A stretch of DNA of 45,510 nt from a virus (IMGVR_UViG_3300033552_000017:1-45510); one strand, 5' to 3'. Shown: positions 32,422 to 40,842, counted from the stretch's first letter. The notes: generated from the sequence alone by a model not told the origin. Numbers and translations: made by a program.

Positions 32422-32756
32422 AGTCTGCTTATTGAATAACCGTTTTCTTTTGCTTTTTCGGGGTTCCTCTCGATTTCGATATGATGTTCCATGCAGCACG
32501 CAAAAAAGTATTCAGGATCGTATAGCAAGGTTTCAGACCTCCCTTTTTTGTGGTGAATTGTTTCAGCCCATTTATTGCAATTTGGCATTTCGCAAAACGG
32601 GAACGCTTCAATATAATTTTTCTTCTCCTTTGCGTAAATTTTATTACCCTCCTTTAGTTTTGCAGAAACCTTGTTGATCGGCTTACGTTGCTTAACTGGC
32701 TTTTCCTCTTTCGGAGCGTGCCGGGTTGATTGTTCTTTACTGTAAGGTATAGCCAT
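32418..32756 (-). CDS. HNH nuclease
   Basis: 112 aa with a basic first third. CEMPNCNKWAETIHHKKGR (about 54-72) is the HNH core with HH, and the end FFACCMEHHIEIERN supplies further Cys/His ligands for a zinc site. It resembles the small HNH proteins of the NinG/recombination type in phage early regions. Overlaps the downstream nuclease by 4 nt. Confidence 0.75.
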   Translation of the reverse strand: MAIPYSKEQSTRHAPKEEKPVKQRKPINKVSAKLKEGNKIYAKEKKNYIEAFPFCEMPNCNKWAETIHHKKGRSETLLYDPEYFFACCMEHHIEIERNPEKAKENGYSISRL

Positions 32757-32995
32757 TAGTCCTTACTTATTATCTCTTCAATTACATCAATTGTGTCTTT
32801 ATCGGAATGCCCATCCTTTAAATACCTGTTTGAGTAAATTAAAGCTTGGTGTATATCAGAAACTTTATTTATAGCTCTTTCCGCAACTGCCATATTTTTA
32901 TTATGAACTCCTTGAACATAATTAATAAAATCCTTCACCTGTCTATTTTCAAGTAAGTCAGGCCTGTTTTTAAATATCCTTTCTAGTTCGCTCAT
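32756..32995 (-). CDS. Hypothetical helical protein
   Basis: 79 aa from ATG 32995 (ATGA overlap with the upstream stop). Helical, starts MSELERIFKNRPDLLENRQV. A GTG 21 nt upstream would add MCKHCKE but ignores the overlap rule. No family recognised. Confidence 0.55.
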   Translation of the reverse strand: MSELERIFKNRPDLLENRQVKDFINYVQGVHNKNMAVAERAINKVSDIHQALIYSNRYLKDGHSDKDTIDVIEEIISKD

Positions 32996-33300
32996 TTCCT
33001 TACAATGTTTACACACTCTCCTTCAAAATCCAAATCTATATCGTATTCCCCTTGATCTTCATGTTCTTCTATCAAGTTGGCAGGCATTGTAAGCCAATTA
33101 GATTTATTTATAACACTTACCCTTCCTTCCTGCACTTCGCCAAACCGTGATAGTTCGTAGTGCGTTGTATGCTTGCGTATGTGTATTTCACTTCCTAACA
33201 TTTCAGATACTTCCTTAGGTAGCTTTACACGATATTGATAATATCCACAAGTGCCGTTACTCGAATGAGAAAACTGAAACTTTATTATTTTAGCTATCAT
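32992..33300 (-). CDS. Hypothetical protein
   Basis: 102 aa, mixed strands (CGYYQYRVKLPKEVSEML), acidic C-terminal half. It overlaps both neighbours by 4 nt in the early operon. Its strand-rich start could be an AbrB/MazE-like small DNA-binding fold (KLPKEVSEMLG), but the match is weak. Confidence 0.5.
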   Translation of the reverse strand: MIAKIIKFQFSHSSNGTCGYYQYRVKLPKEVSEMLGSEIHIRKHTTHYELSRFGEVQEGRVSVINKSNWLTMPANLIEEHEDQGEYDIDLDFEGECVNIVRK

Positions 33301-33500
33301 TTTTTTTCCCTAATTAATATTTCAATTGCCAGTTGAAAAGATAAAATATCCGATTTGCACTTTTCGACAAATACACGTCTTTCTTCTTTTTCTTCTTCTG
33401 AAAGATATTTCCCAGATAGCGTTATGGTATTCATTGCATACAAAATCAAATTACGATTTCTTAGCATGCAGTCTTCTAGTTCTTTTATTGCTACGTCCAT
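33297..33500 (-). CDS. Small helical protein
   Basis: 67 aa, all-helical and charged (SEEEKEERRVFVEKCKSDIL). Overlaps the downstream gene by 4 nt. No family recognised. Confidence 0.55.
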   Translation of the reverse strand: MDVAIKELEDCMLRNRNLILYAMNTITLSGKYLSEEEKEERRVFVEKCKSDILSFQLAIEILIREKK

Positions 33501-33502
33501 AA

Positions 33503-34633
33503 TTAAATTGTTGAATCGTGTCTACTGTTTACCTTAAATTGAGTATCCGTAATTGTATCTAAATCTAAGTTGCCGCCATATTCTAAAACTAGATCATATA
33601 TAGAAACAAGCATATCTAGGTCTTTGCGAGTGAATTTAAATCCTGCAATGCTACCGGCTATTTCCATGTTGCATAGTTTTTCTTCGTGTTCTTCATTCAC
33701 GCTTGATACGTAATCGTACTCTGTTGTTTTCTGTACGACATGTTCGGGCGTATACCCTACTTTTGCAAAGAACTCTTCTACTGTGTGTAGTTCGGTGAAT
33801 CCTTCTATATTTGTTTTAGCGTGGGCTCTTTCTAAGTCAAAACACATAAAATCAAATGTTCCCCAAAACTGATCTTTTACTGAATTTTTTAATGAATTAG
33901 CCCACCTATTTAACACCTCTGCATTTTCTGGTGTACGCTTAATGCAGTAGTCTTTCGGTTCGAGTTGTGGTATTTCGTTAGGTAATGCTTTGCGGATATA
34001 GCGATAATCATTTCTAACAGCCGTTCCACCAATGCCGACTACACCATTTTGGAAATCAGATAAACAGTTAATATTGGAAGGTTTTTCTTCATACCATTCA
34101 ATCGGGTAAGGAACTCCAACTTTTAATATAACATCATAATCACATTTTTTATGGTCAGAATCGTAAACGCCAGATAGTAAAATTACACCCCATTCCCCAA
34201 ATTGCGGAGTCCACCCTTTCGGCTCTTCTTTCTTCAATTCCTTTTCCCATACGTGAGCAAAAAACTGATCTTGGGTTATTTCGGTGTAACCTATTGGAAT
34301 GTCTATACTGTATTTTTTATAATTATCATTCAATAAATATCTATATGACCCACTCAAATTAGCGTTAGAATCAAACTTTCCTCTGTGCCAATCGCATATT
34401 CTTTGATCTAAATTCTGTTTAATGCACCACTTTTCAGGTAATACAAATTCGTTTTCTTCCTGATCCGTGTCGTCTAAAATAACGGTACAGTCGGATTTAT
34501 TTATAAGATATTCCGTATCTCCAAATGAATACTTACCATCAAATCCAGTTTCCCTAACATGTAATTCTGATCCCACTTGGTCAGTATACCATGAAAGAAT
34601 ACTACTACATTTATCTATTCTTACTTTTATCAT
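33503..34633 (-). CDS. Large early hypothetical protein with repeated modules
   Basis: 376 aa. Two related blocks begin PEKWCIKQNLDQRICDWHRG (about 66) and PKDYCIKRTPENAEVLNRWA (about 232), each continuing to a segment ending in a YT.I/TEL..FFA.V pattern (GYTEITQDQFFAHV; FTELHTVEEFFAKV). So the protein contains an internal duplication of a CIK...W...F..F.HV module. No enzymatic motif. The role is unknown; multi-copy modules of this sort occur in Bacteroidetes phages. Confidence 0.6.
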   Translation of the reverse strand: MIKVRIDKCSSILSWYTDQVGSELHVRETGFDGKYSFGDTEYLINKSDCTVILDDTDQEENEFVLPEKWCIKQNLDQRICDWHRGKFDSNANLSGSYRYLLNDNYKKYSIDIPIGYTEITQDQFFAHVWEKELKKEEPKGWTPQFGEWGVILLSGVYDSDHKKCDYDVILKVGVPYPIEWYEEKPSNINCLSDFQNGVVGIGGTAVRNDYRYIRKALPNEIPQLEPKDYCIKRTPENAEVLNRWANSLKNSVKDQFWGTFDFMCFDLERAHAKTNIEGFTELHTVEEFFAKVGYTPEHVVQKTTEYDYVSSVNEEHEEKLCNMEIAGSIAGFKFTRKDLDMLVSIYDLVLEYGGNLDLDTITDTQFKVNSRHDSTI

Positions 34634-34664
34634 TGTTGTATTTGTTTATGTGTTAAAAATTATT

Positions 34665-34838
34665 TTAATCAGCTTGTTCTAACCACCAGTATGAAATTTC
34701 TTCATCCATTCCTTCTTCCCAAATATCATCAAATTCAATGGTCATTTTATTTTTACATGAAGGGCATTCGATTGTGTCTCCAATCATATCGTAATTTTCT
34801 AGACCTTCTATTTCAGTATTGCATTTAAGACACTTCAT
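34665..34838 (-). CDS. Small zinc-ribbon protein
   Basis: 57 aa: MKCLKCNTEI supplies CxxC and IECPSCKNKM a second CxxC 19 residues on, forming a zinc ribbon; the C-terminus is very acidic (WEEGMDEEISYWWLEQAD). Overlaps the upstream gene by 14 nt. Possibly binds nucleic acid or a host transcription or replication protein. Confidence 0.65.
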   Translation of the reverse strand: MKCLKCNTEIEGLENYDMIGDTIECPSCKNKMTIEFDDIWEEGMDEEISYWWLEQAD

Positions 34839-34995
34839 CTTTATGTATTTGTTTATGTGTTAAAAATATTTCATTGACTAATTTGCAATACTTTAAATCT
34901 TTACAAATGTGCGTTTGGGTTATGTCTACAATGTGATTAGCCATTTCATTTGAAGACATTGCAATCAACTCCGGTTTAGTTTTTTTCTGGGCCAT
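34825..34995 (-). CDS. Hypothetical small protein
   Basis: 56 aa from ATG 34995 (MAQKKTKPELIAMSSNEMAN), helical, basic, with cysteines in ICKDLKYCK. The earlier TTG-type start lies within the upstream gene and is less likely. No family recognised. Confidence 0.5.
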   Translation of the reverse strand: MAQKKTKPELIAMSSNEMANHIVDITQTHICKDLKYCKLVNEIFLTHKQIHKDEVS

Positions 34996-35110
34996 ATCCT
35001 TTTGGAGTAACATCTTCAATTATATAATTTTTATTAGAATTCATTTTTGCAATTATTTTAGCTAAGTGTGCTGCTTTTTCTTCTATTGTCATTGTTGCTA
35101 AAGTTTTCAT
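34976..35110 (-). CDS. Hypothetical small protein, first gene after promoter
   Basis: 44 aa, MKTLATMTIEEKAAHLAKII and onward, ending GYGPEKN. It begins 23 nt downstream of a consensus -7 box, so it is the first gene of that transcript. Small helical protein, no family recognised. Confidence 0.55.
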   Translation of the reverse strand: MKTLATMTIEEKAAHLAKIIAKMNSNKNYIIEDVTPKGYGPEKN

Positions 35111-35132
35111 ATTGCTTTCATTTATTGTAAGG

Positions 35133-35163
35133 CAAAGATAGTAATTACTATTTAATATCCAAA
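35133..35163 (-). promoter_or_regulatory. Consensus Bacteroidetes promoter with operator-like repeat
   Basis: Minus strand: TTTG (35163-35160), 19 nt, TATCTTTG (35140-35133). The spacer holds the palindrome TAGTAATTACTA and the promoter is preceded by TTAGTAATTTG. Nearly the same 30 nt occur at 43.68-43.71 kb, so one regulator probably controls both. Confidence 0.8.
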
Positions 35164-35180
35164 CAAATTACTAATATAAT

Positions 35181-35861
35181 TTATTCTTTACTTTTAATTT
35201 CTTCACCATTTTTATCTAAAAACTTATTACGCATTGAAAGTGCTTGTAACCTAACCGCTTGGTAATCCTTTTCTTTTTTAGCGTCTGCATCCAAATTGTT
35301 ATCCTGTGATATTTTTTTAATCATACCCTGCATAAACTCTTTACTTACTCCAGTGTACCCTTCCTGCAATTGCCTTGCTTCATGCCTTTTATTTTGATCC
35401 AGCTTTTCAAGCAAATAAAGCCTCTCCTTGCTATCGTATTCATGAAACCAATCTAACACCGTTTCAATGTCTAGCTTATTGTAGGGCTTCTTAAAATCGC
35501 CTGTAATGCCTTTCTTGAAAACGTATGCAACCTCGTCTAATGTGAAATACCAATACTTACTATAAATCGCATCGATTAAAAACGGTATTTCGCCTTCTGT
35601 GAACTTGTTTGCAACCTTAACCATATCAACCATTCCGCAAAGCAATATGTCGATTGAAGCACGATAAACGATTTGATTAGCCTTTTTAATAAGTGCCATA
35701 CTAACTGAATCAATTGCTTTCTCACAGGTTAAAGACAACTGAAATTCAGAAAGTGCCTTTGGGTTATTGATTACTTTTAGAATTGGCAAATGCAGCAGCT
35801 GCTCGTTGATACGCTCGATCTGTTGCTGTTTCCCCAATTGTAGTTTGTTTTCCTGTTCCAT
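35181..35861 (-). CDS. Replication-associated protein (DUF6633-like candidate)
   Basis: 226 aa, helical. KYWYFTLDEVAYVFKKGITG (about 103-122) is the most distinctive part and is reminiscent of a Bacteroidetes phage family placed beside replication initiators. It overlaps the upstream replication gene by 98 nt, unusually long. A helicase-loader or primosome role is inferred from the neighbour only. Confidence 0.5.
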   Translation of the reverse strand: MEQENKLQLGKQQQIERINEQLLHLPILKVINNPKALSEFQLSLTCEKAIDSVSMALIKKANQIVYRASIDILLCGMVDMVKVANKFTEGEIPFLIDAIYSKYWYFTLDEVAYVFKKGITGDFKKPYNKLDIETVLDWFHEYDSKERLYLLEKLDQNKRHEARQLQEGYTGVSKEFMQGMIKKISQDNNLDADAKKEKDYQAVRLQALSMRNKFLDKNGEEIKSKE

Positions 35862-36501
35862 TGTTTGAATTATTTATAATTTCATCATTCCAGTGTTTGC
35901 CATTAATGTAAGTCAAAGGGTTCAGCCTGTACTGTTTTTCTGGAGTGCTTCTAACGTATTTGGGTACATGATCCCAAATTAACTCCTTTTCCTTTTCTGT
36001 TAGTTTCTCAAACTTTTTTTTGCAGTCGTCGGGGCCTTTCTTTTTGTCGTAAGTATTCCAAAATATATCAAATGGATACCTTTCTAATATTTCAACTGTG
36101 CAACACTCTTCCTCTTTTTTAACTTTAACTTTAATTTCTTTTTTAATTTCATTTTCATTTTCATCTTCCATATGATTATCATATGATTTTGAAGTGTTAA
36201 ACAAGTCTTTAGTTTTGCCCTTCTTGTTGTTGCTTCTGGACTCAGAAAACGACTTTCTTTTTATAATTTCAGATTCTAGCCTTTCGTTATAGAAAAATCC
36301 TAAATCGTCTTTTTTAAATTTACACATGATTTCTGAATCAAAAGACTTACATATGAAAATCACTTGTTTTTCACTTAATCTTCCGTGTTGGTGTTGTGCC
36401 ATAAGCAATCTCATATATTTACCTACATGATCATCTGTCATAAACTGTGTACCTGTAGTAAAATCGCCTGTATAAAACAGGAAAGCTGGATCTTTTGCCA
36501 T
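35764..36501 (-). CDS. Replication initiation protein (DUF1376/DnaT-like)
   Basis: 245 aa from ATG 36501 (MAKDPAFLFYTGDFTTGTQF). The N-terminus is the winged-helix type seen in YdaU/DUF1376 replication proteins (MTDDHVGKYMRLLMAQHQHG). The middle is basic and disordered. The C-terminal DIFWNTYDKKKGPDDCKKKF and NPLTYINGKHWNDEI match the domain that pairs with helicase loaders. It would bind the phage origin and recruit host helicase. Confidence 0.7.
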   Translation of the reverse strand: MAKDPAFLFYTGDFTTGTQFMTDDHVGKYMRLLMAQHQHGRLSEKQVIFICKSFDSEIMCKFKKDDLGFFYNERLESEIIKRKSFSESRSNNKKGKTKDLFNTSKSYDNHMEDENENEIKKEIKVKVKKEEECCTVEILERYPFDIFWNTYDKKKGPDDCKKKFEKLTEKEKELIWDHVPKYVRSTPEKQYRLNPLTYINGKHWNDEIINNSNNGTGKQTTIGETATDRAYQRAAAAFANSKSNQ

Positions 36502-36502
36502 A

Positions 36503-36712
36503 TTACTTAACTTCAAAATAATAAGCCCCGTATTCTTTCCCCGTACTTGAGTCTGTTTCCATGACTGTTTTAATATTCATTCCTTCATCTCTTAGCCTTC
36601 GTATGTATTCTGAAAGTCTATACACGTTTAAATTTGTGAATGCAATGGCGCCCGTTATACGTCCGTTGCAGAGTAAGTATTCTTTGATTAGTTGTTTTTG
36701 AGGTTTTCCCAT
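36503..36712 (-). CDS. Small helix-turn-helix protein
   Basis: 69 aa from ATG 36712. KEYLLCNGRITGAIAFTNLN and YRLSEYIRRLRDEGMNIKTV form a winged-helix domain like those that read N-terminal residues of replication or restriction control proteins; the end (KEYGAYYFEVK) is the wing. Stop is 2 nt before the replication protein ATG. Probably a DNA-binding partner of that gene. Confidence 0.65.
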   Translation of the reverse strand: MGKPQKQLIKEYLLCNGRITGAIAFTNLNVYRLSEYIRRLRDEGMNIKTVMETDSSTGKEYGAYYFEVK

Positions 36713-36722
36713 AATAAAAGAC

Positions 36723-36771
36723 AAAGCCTCTATCGCTTGGAGCTGCTAGGCATCCGCACAATAAAGGCTTT
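36723..36771 (-). terminator. Hairpin between the methyltransferase and replication genes
   Basis: AAAGCCT (36723) pairs with AGGCTTT (36765), and GCCT/AGGC inside it can pair alternatively. On the minus strand it is followed by GTCTTTTATT just before the HTH gene. It may attenuate transcription into the replication genes. Confidence 0.5.
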
Positions 36772-36790
36772 TAGATTAATGTTTTAATTA

Positions 36791-36828
36791 CTGCTAGCAG
36801 ACAGTACGTATTCAACCCGATTGAATAC
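36791..36828. other. Palindromes in the 249-bp intergenic region
   Basis: CTGCTAGCAG (36791-36800) is a perfect 10-bp palindrome; GTATTCAA (36808) pairs with TTGAATAC (36821) around CCCGA. This gene-free gap lies next to the replication initiator gene, so it may be an operator or part of the origin. I see no iterons. Confidence 0.4.
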
Positions 36829-36961
36829 TATGTAATATAGTAAATTATTCTGTCAATTATAATAAATAAACCTGCTTTGTTTCAATTATTTTCGGCTTGC
36901 GAGTTTTGTCCGTACATCTCGTTAAGGTAACACACCCACGGCACCATTCGCAGGTTATGAT

Positions 36962-37984
36962 TTAAAATAATGTTGGAACTTTGTCAATTTTAATAAATCT
37001 TTTACCGACTTCCTTCATGTTCAAAATGGCTTGTTTATAGTACGAATCTTTCAATTCAATACCTATAGCTTTTCGGCCCATAGATACAGGCGAAAACACC
37101 TCGCTACCAACGCCCATAAATGGAGTCAAAACAACCTCTCCAGGATTTGAGTACAGTTCTATAATACGATCAATTACATCCAACTGCAAAGGGTGTACAT
37201 GTTTCTCGTCGTCTTCTTCTCTGCTATCTCTAAATGGCAAAACGTTTTCAATACGAACGTCATCCCAAACACTAGATGCGTAACGCTGCCAAATATAATG
37301 ACTCAATTTGTTGCTTTTAGGGTCATTATGACTTTCAAATTTTGTTTGAAGATAATCCCATAGTTGAACTTCATTAATATTGGTACCGTTGGCATTATTC
37401 CATGCTGTCAATATGTTTGGAAGTATTGGAACTTCTCCAGCGTAATGAGTTAAACCGTATTGGTGTGTAACTGGTACTGCATTTTCACCTTTTTTAGTAA
37501 ATACTAAAACGTAGTCAGGCATTGCAGTAAAGCACTTAGTGCTATCTTCAACGATAAATTTATGCATTAAAGATTGAACCATTGTTCGCATGCGAACTTT
37601 TAGAGGCTCTTTCCAAATTGTAATTCTGTTTCTGTATTCAAACCCATACTTTTCATGAAGTCTAATAATTTCATGTGGAAAATCCCAAAGCCTACACGTG
37701 TTATCAAATACGTCTGTGCAATGGACAGCCGTAATTCTACCTTGTTTTGTAACACGGGATATTTGAGCTATTAAGTACTCATATTGTTGCAAAAACTGTT
37801 CTTTGCTTTCGCAGTTTGAAAAGTCGCTTTCAGAACTTGAATAATTATATAGCCCTGCAAATGGGGGTGAGTAAACAGATAAATCAATGCTATTGTCTGC
37901 TATTGTTGGCATTACCAACATGCAGTCTCCGTTATATAACGAATAGTTATCTGTGTGAACTTGATCTTTAATTAAATTTTCCAT
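36962..37984 (-). CDS. DNA methyltransferase, beta class (SPPF)
   Basis: 340 aa. Catalytic motif IV is YSPPFAG (about 38-44); SPPF favours N4-cytosine methylation, though some adenine enzymes share it. SAM motif I lies at the C-terminus (VVLTPFMGVGSEVFSPVSMG, about 294-313), the beta-class order. Coupled to the helicase upstream by a 2-nt gap. Such pairs modify phage DNA against host restriction. Confidence 0.85.
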   Translation of the reverse strand: MENLIKDQVHTDNYSLYNGDCMLVMPTIADNSIDLSVYSPPFAGLYNYSSSESDFSNCESKEQFLQQYEYLIAQISRVTKQGRITAVHCTDVFDNTCRLWDFPHEIIRLHEKYGFEYRNRITIWKEPLKVRMRTMVQSLMHKFIVEDSTKCFTAMPDYVLVFTKKGENAVPVTHQYGLTHYAGEVPILPNILTAWNNANGTNINEVQLWDYLQTKFESHNDPKSNKLSHYIWQRYASSVWDDVRIENVLPFRDSREEDDEKHVHPLQLDVIDRIIELYSNPGEVVLTPFMGVGSEVFSPVSMGRKAIGIELKDSYYKQAILNMKEVGKRFIKIDKVPTLF

Positions 37985-37986
37985 GG

Positions 37987-39354
37987 TTAAATAAAATTAG
38001 GTTTGATAATGTTTTTATTGAAATCTTTTTGTTTGTGAGTGTAAACTGAATTTACATTTTTAGTTAACTGTGAATGCAATTCAATTGCCTTTTTAGTCTT
38101 TTGTTCCAAGGCTTCAACTACCCTAGTTTGTCCATCTGAAATTACACGATCAATTGTTACATCTTGCGTTTGTCCAAATCTCCAAAACCTTCGTATCGCT
38201 TGGTAATATTGTTCGTATGACCACGTAGGAAAAAATACAGAGTGGTTGCAATGCTGCCAATTCAATCCCATAGATGTCATTTTGGCCTTTGTTATGATTC
38301 TTTTAATTTCACCATTTGCAAACGCTAATAGTATTTCTTCTTTCCGGTCAATTGATTGGCTCCCTATAATTTCTACAGCGTTTTTATCCATTGATTTTAA
38401 AAGAGCACTTTCATTGTTTGTATTGCACCAATAAACAGATGTTTTCCCGTGCGCTAACTGAATAGCCTGCTCACACCTTTTTACTTCTGTTTGCTTTTGC
38501 TCAAATCTGACCTCTGTCATTGACTTGGCAATAGGAGTAAATATATTTACTTGACCGTTAACGTCTGTTAATGATTGGTTTTTTACAATGTGATCTACAA
38601 TACTTAATTTAGGCAAAATATATCTATCGTCTGAAAACCCTAAATCGCTAGGCATTTTACACATTATTGACCATTGATTAACCCATGCGAAGAAATCTTT
38701 TTCAGCGTGAGGCTTTAAATAAAACTTTTCACCGATATTTCTATTTGTTGAATCAACCGAATTTTGATTATTTTTAAAGAACTTAGTTAACATGTCCATA
38801 TAACCCATGTAACCCAATGCTTCGGAACTTGTGCCAAGCTCGATAAAATCGTTAGGGCTTGGGGTTGCAGTTGAAAGAAACCGATAAGGTATTTTTTTTA
38901 CGAATGTTGTTACTTGGTGTTTTATCTTTCCGTCAAAGTTTTTTAAAATAGAACTTTCATCTAAAATAATTCCTACAAAATCGGATGAATTAAACAGGTG
39001 CAAACGCTCGTAATTACATATTACAATTTTTTTAGTAAATGAACCATCTTTTGAATATTCAATGTCATCAATTCCTAGCTTGTTGGCTTCTAAGATGAAC
39101 TGAAAAGCAACCGCCAAAGGTGTAAGTATTAACACATGCTTATTCGTGTGTTTAATAACATTGTTTGCAATTGACAATTGAATCAATGTCTTGCCTAGTC
39201 CAGTGTCTAAGAAGCAAGCTATACGACCTTTTTGTATTGCCTTTTCAATAACATAATTTTGAAAATCAAAACCAATGTCAGGAAAGTAATTCGCTTTGAA
39301 TCCGTGGTCACCTATCGAATGTTTTTTGTTTTGTATAAAATCTAAATATTCCAT
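37987..39354 (-). CDS. SF2 helicase (SNF2/DEAD type)
   Basis: 455 aa. Walker A DTGLGKT (50-56), motif II LDESS (131-135), motif III STATPSPND (161-169) and helicase C-terminal motifs (MTSMGLNWQHCNHSVFF; YEQYYQAIRRFWRFGQT, motif VI). Compact SNF2-like helicase, encoded with a DNA methyltransferase. It may act in DNA modification, recombination or replication. Transcribed from the promoter at 39.46-39.49 kb through a structured leader. Confidence 0.9.
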   Translation of the reverse strand: MEYLDFIQNKKHSIGDHGFKANYFPDIGFDFQNYVIEKAIQKGRIACFLDTGLGKTLIQLSIANNVIKHTNKHVLILTPLAVAFQFILEANKLGIDDIEYSKDGSFTKKIVICNYERLHLFNSSDFVGIILDESSILKNFDGKIKHQVTTFVKKIPYRFLSTATPSPNDFIELGTSSEALGYMGYMDMLTKFFKNNQNSVDSTNRNIGEKFYLKPHAEKDFFAWVNQWSIMCKMPSDLGFSDDRYILPKLSIVDHIVKNQSLTDVNGQVNIFTPIAKSMTEVRFEQKQTEVKRCEQAIQLAHGKTSVYWCNTNNESALLKSMDKNAVEIIGSQSIDRKEEILLAFANGEIKRIITKAKMTSMGLNWQHCNHSVFFPTWSYEQYYQAIRRFWRFGQTQDVTIDRVISDGQTRVVEALEQKTKKAIELHSQLTKNVNSVYTHKQKDFNKNIIKPNFI

Positions 39355-39366
39355 ATAAAATAAATT

Positions 39367-39442
39367 AGCCTTGCTACTTTCACAGGTGGACGTCTGCTAC
39401 GGTAACAAGGCTTTTTTAATAAGTCTTTTGATTGGCGTCCAC
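39367..39442 (-). promoter_or_regulatory. Structured 5' leader of the helicase-methyltransferase operon
   Basis: The leader holds a stem 39367-39377/39402-39412 (AGCCTTG/CAAGGCT plus TAC/GTA with one mismatch) and a longer-range pairing 39386-39392/39436-39442 (GTGGACG/CGTCCAC) that overlaps its loop. The two could be alternative folds. On the minus strand the helicase ATG follows after AATTTATTTTAT. It may be an attenuator; I recognise no riboswitch class. Confidence 0.5.
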
Positions 39443-39458
39443 TCCAATGTTTATTATG

Positions 39459-39490
39459 CAATAATACTAATAAATAAATTACTAAGCAAA
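39459..39490 (-). promoter_or_regulatory. Promoter for the helicase-methyltransferase genes
   Basis: Minus strand: TTTG (39490-39487), 20 nt, TATTATTG (39466-39459), one mismatch from TAnnTTTG. The spacer contains TTAGTAATTT, the element shared with other early promoters here. Confidence 0.6.
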
Positions 39491-39709
39491 TTAAAACTTT
39501 TCGATTAGGTTATTTTTAGCTAAATACGCGAAGTGTTGAGGGTAGCACCATATTAAGAAGAAATCTATGCCCTCCGATTCTGCGAGTGATTTATAATGTT
39601 CGTGTTGGTCCGCTTGATCAAACAGGTTTAAATTCTGGTACTCTTTCCGCATCTCCTGAGTTCGTTTTGTTTTAGATTTAACCTCTACTACGTTTGCTCT
39701 TTGTATCAT
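39491..39709 (-). CDS. Hypothetical small protein
   Basis: 72 aa, basic start, then QADQHEHYKSLAESEGIDFF and an aromatic C-terminus (FLIWCYPQHFAYLAKNNL). ATGA overlap with the upstream gene. No family recognised. Confidence 0.55.
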   Translation of the reverse strand: MIQRANVVEVKSKTKRTQEMRKEYQNLNLFDQADQHEHYKSLAESEGIDFFLIWCYPQHFAYLAKNNLIEKF

Positions 39710-39849
39710 TTCCTCTTTTTTGTTGTTATTGAATTACGTTCAATTCTTTTTATGCACGAATTAAATAGTGCCTCGTATCCTCCTTTTTCCCATTCCCACA
39801 AATTCATTTCTTCCTTTGCTTTATTAAAGTCTTCAATGCACTTCTCCAT
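39706..39849 (-). CDS. Hypothetical small protein
   Basis: 47 aa from ATG 39849 (MEKCIEDFNKAKEEMNLWEW), after an A-rich leader. The frame is open to ATG 39927 but those codons overlap the end of the methyltransferase. Helical, basic end (TTKKRK). Confidence 0.5.
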   Translation of the reverse strand: MEKCIEDFNKAKEEMNLWEWEKGGYEALFNSCIKRIERNSITTKKRK

Positions 39850-39889
39850 ATTTGTTGTATTGAATCTGTTTGTTGTTTTGTAGTTCACC

Positions 39890-40513
39890 TTAAAACATTT
39901 CAAATTGCAACATTGAATCCCTTGCATATGATGCCGAATCCTTGTCTATTTCAAATATAATAATCTTCCTTTTCAGCTTTCTTGCCACCAAAGCAATTTT
40001 GCAACTGCCTCCAAATGGATCGAGTATTGTATCTCCTTCTTTCGTAAAATGCTTAATAAAAAAGGCATAGATAGCCCCTTCCTTGTCAAAATTTTTAGAG
40101 TAGTGCTTTTTATTTCTTATTTTTCTTGAGTCAATTAGGTTTGAAAAGCATTCGTTTTGATTAAAGAACCTTGTCTTTCCGAACCTAAACTCGGAAACAA
40201 AATCGGCTAGCTGCATTGGTGCCTTGCTGCTAATCATATTTGGTACAACAGTGTTTATTGCATACATGCGGACGAACCTATCTAAAAACTTATTAGAAAA
40301 AGGTATTAACACCCGTTCATTTGTCATTAAAAAAACATGCCCAGCACACTTAGTCATCAGTAAAGATTCAAATATAGTAAGGTCTAGACCAAAGGGTGGG
40401 TCGGCAAAAACCATATCAAAGATTTTTTCATTATCGTTGTATAAATTGCAGTCGCAATTATAAAGTTCAATAAATTCATCTTTGTATAAAAGGTGTTTTT
40501 TATAGTCCTCCAT
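39890..40513 (-). CDS. DNA methyltransferase, beta class (DPPF)
   Basis: 207 aa. Motif IV is FADPPFGLD (36-44), typical of N6-adenine enzymes; SAM motif I follows at the C-terminus (TILDPFGGSCKIALVARKLK). Small for the class, with a short target-recognition region between. A second methyltransferase in the same genome suggests modification of two sites or evasion of several host restriction systems. Confidence 0.85.
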   Translation of the reverse strand: MEDYKKHLLYKDEFIELYNCDCNLYNDNEKIFDMVFADPPFGLDLTIFESLLMTKCAGHVFLMTNERVLIPFSNKFLDRFVRMYAINTVVPNMISSKAPMQLADFVSEFRFGKTRFFNQNECFSNLIDSRKIRNKKHYSKNFDKEGAIYAFFIKHFTKEGDTILDPFGGSCKIALVARKLKRKIIIFEIDKDSASYARDSMLQFEMF

Positions 40514-40514
40514 A

Positions 40515-40634
40515 TCATATTAAATTATTGCTTACTAAAACGAATTTGACTGTAACGAAAATAAGTATTACTATAATGGCTATGACAATAAAGCCAAATA
40601 CATCGGTTGGAATGAATTTGTTTGTCTTTCTCAT
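40515..40634 (-). CDS. Small single-pass membrane protein
   Basis: 39 aa: basic MRKTNKFIPTDV then a long hydrophobic helix FGFIVIAIIVILIFVTVKFV. ATGA overlap upstream. Role unknown. Confidence 0.55.
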   Translation of the reverse strand: MRKTNKFIPTDVFGFIVIAIIVILIFVTVKFVLVSNNLI

Positions 40635-40834
40635 TTCTTTTTAGGTTTGTTTTTTATCATTTCTGCTTCTCGTAATTCCATTTGCTTTAACAGTCGGTTC
40701 TTACATGATACGTAAAGATAAATGTCGCAATTTAGCCAAGTCCAGCCGGCATCGTTTTCGTAGCTTTCGAGTTTGGCTTTTAAGAAGTCAGCCTCAAGTG
40801 TATCGAGTGTGCTTATGTCGAATCTTGCTTTCAT
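40631..40834 (-). CDS. Hypothetical small protein
   Basis: 67 aa, helical, with a Trp-rich centre (YENDAGWTWLNCDIYLYVS) and a basic end (KNKPKKK). ATGA overlap downstream. No family recognised. Confidence 0.55.
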   Translation of the reverse strand: MKARFDISTLDTLEADFLKAKLESYENDAGWTWLNCDIYLYVSCKNRLLKQMELREAEMIKNKPKKK

Positions 40835-40842
40835 AAAATAAG

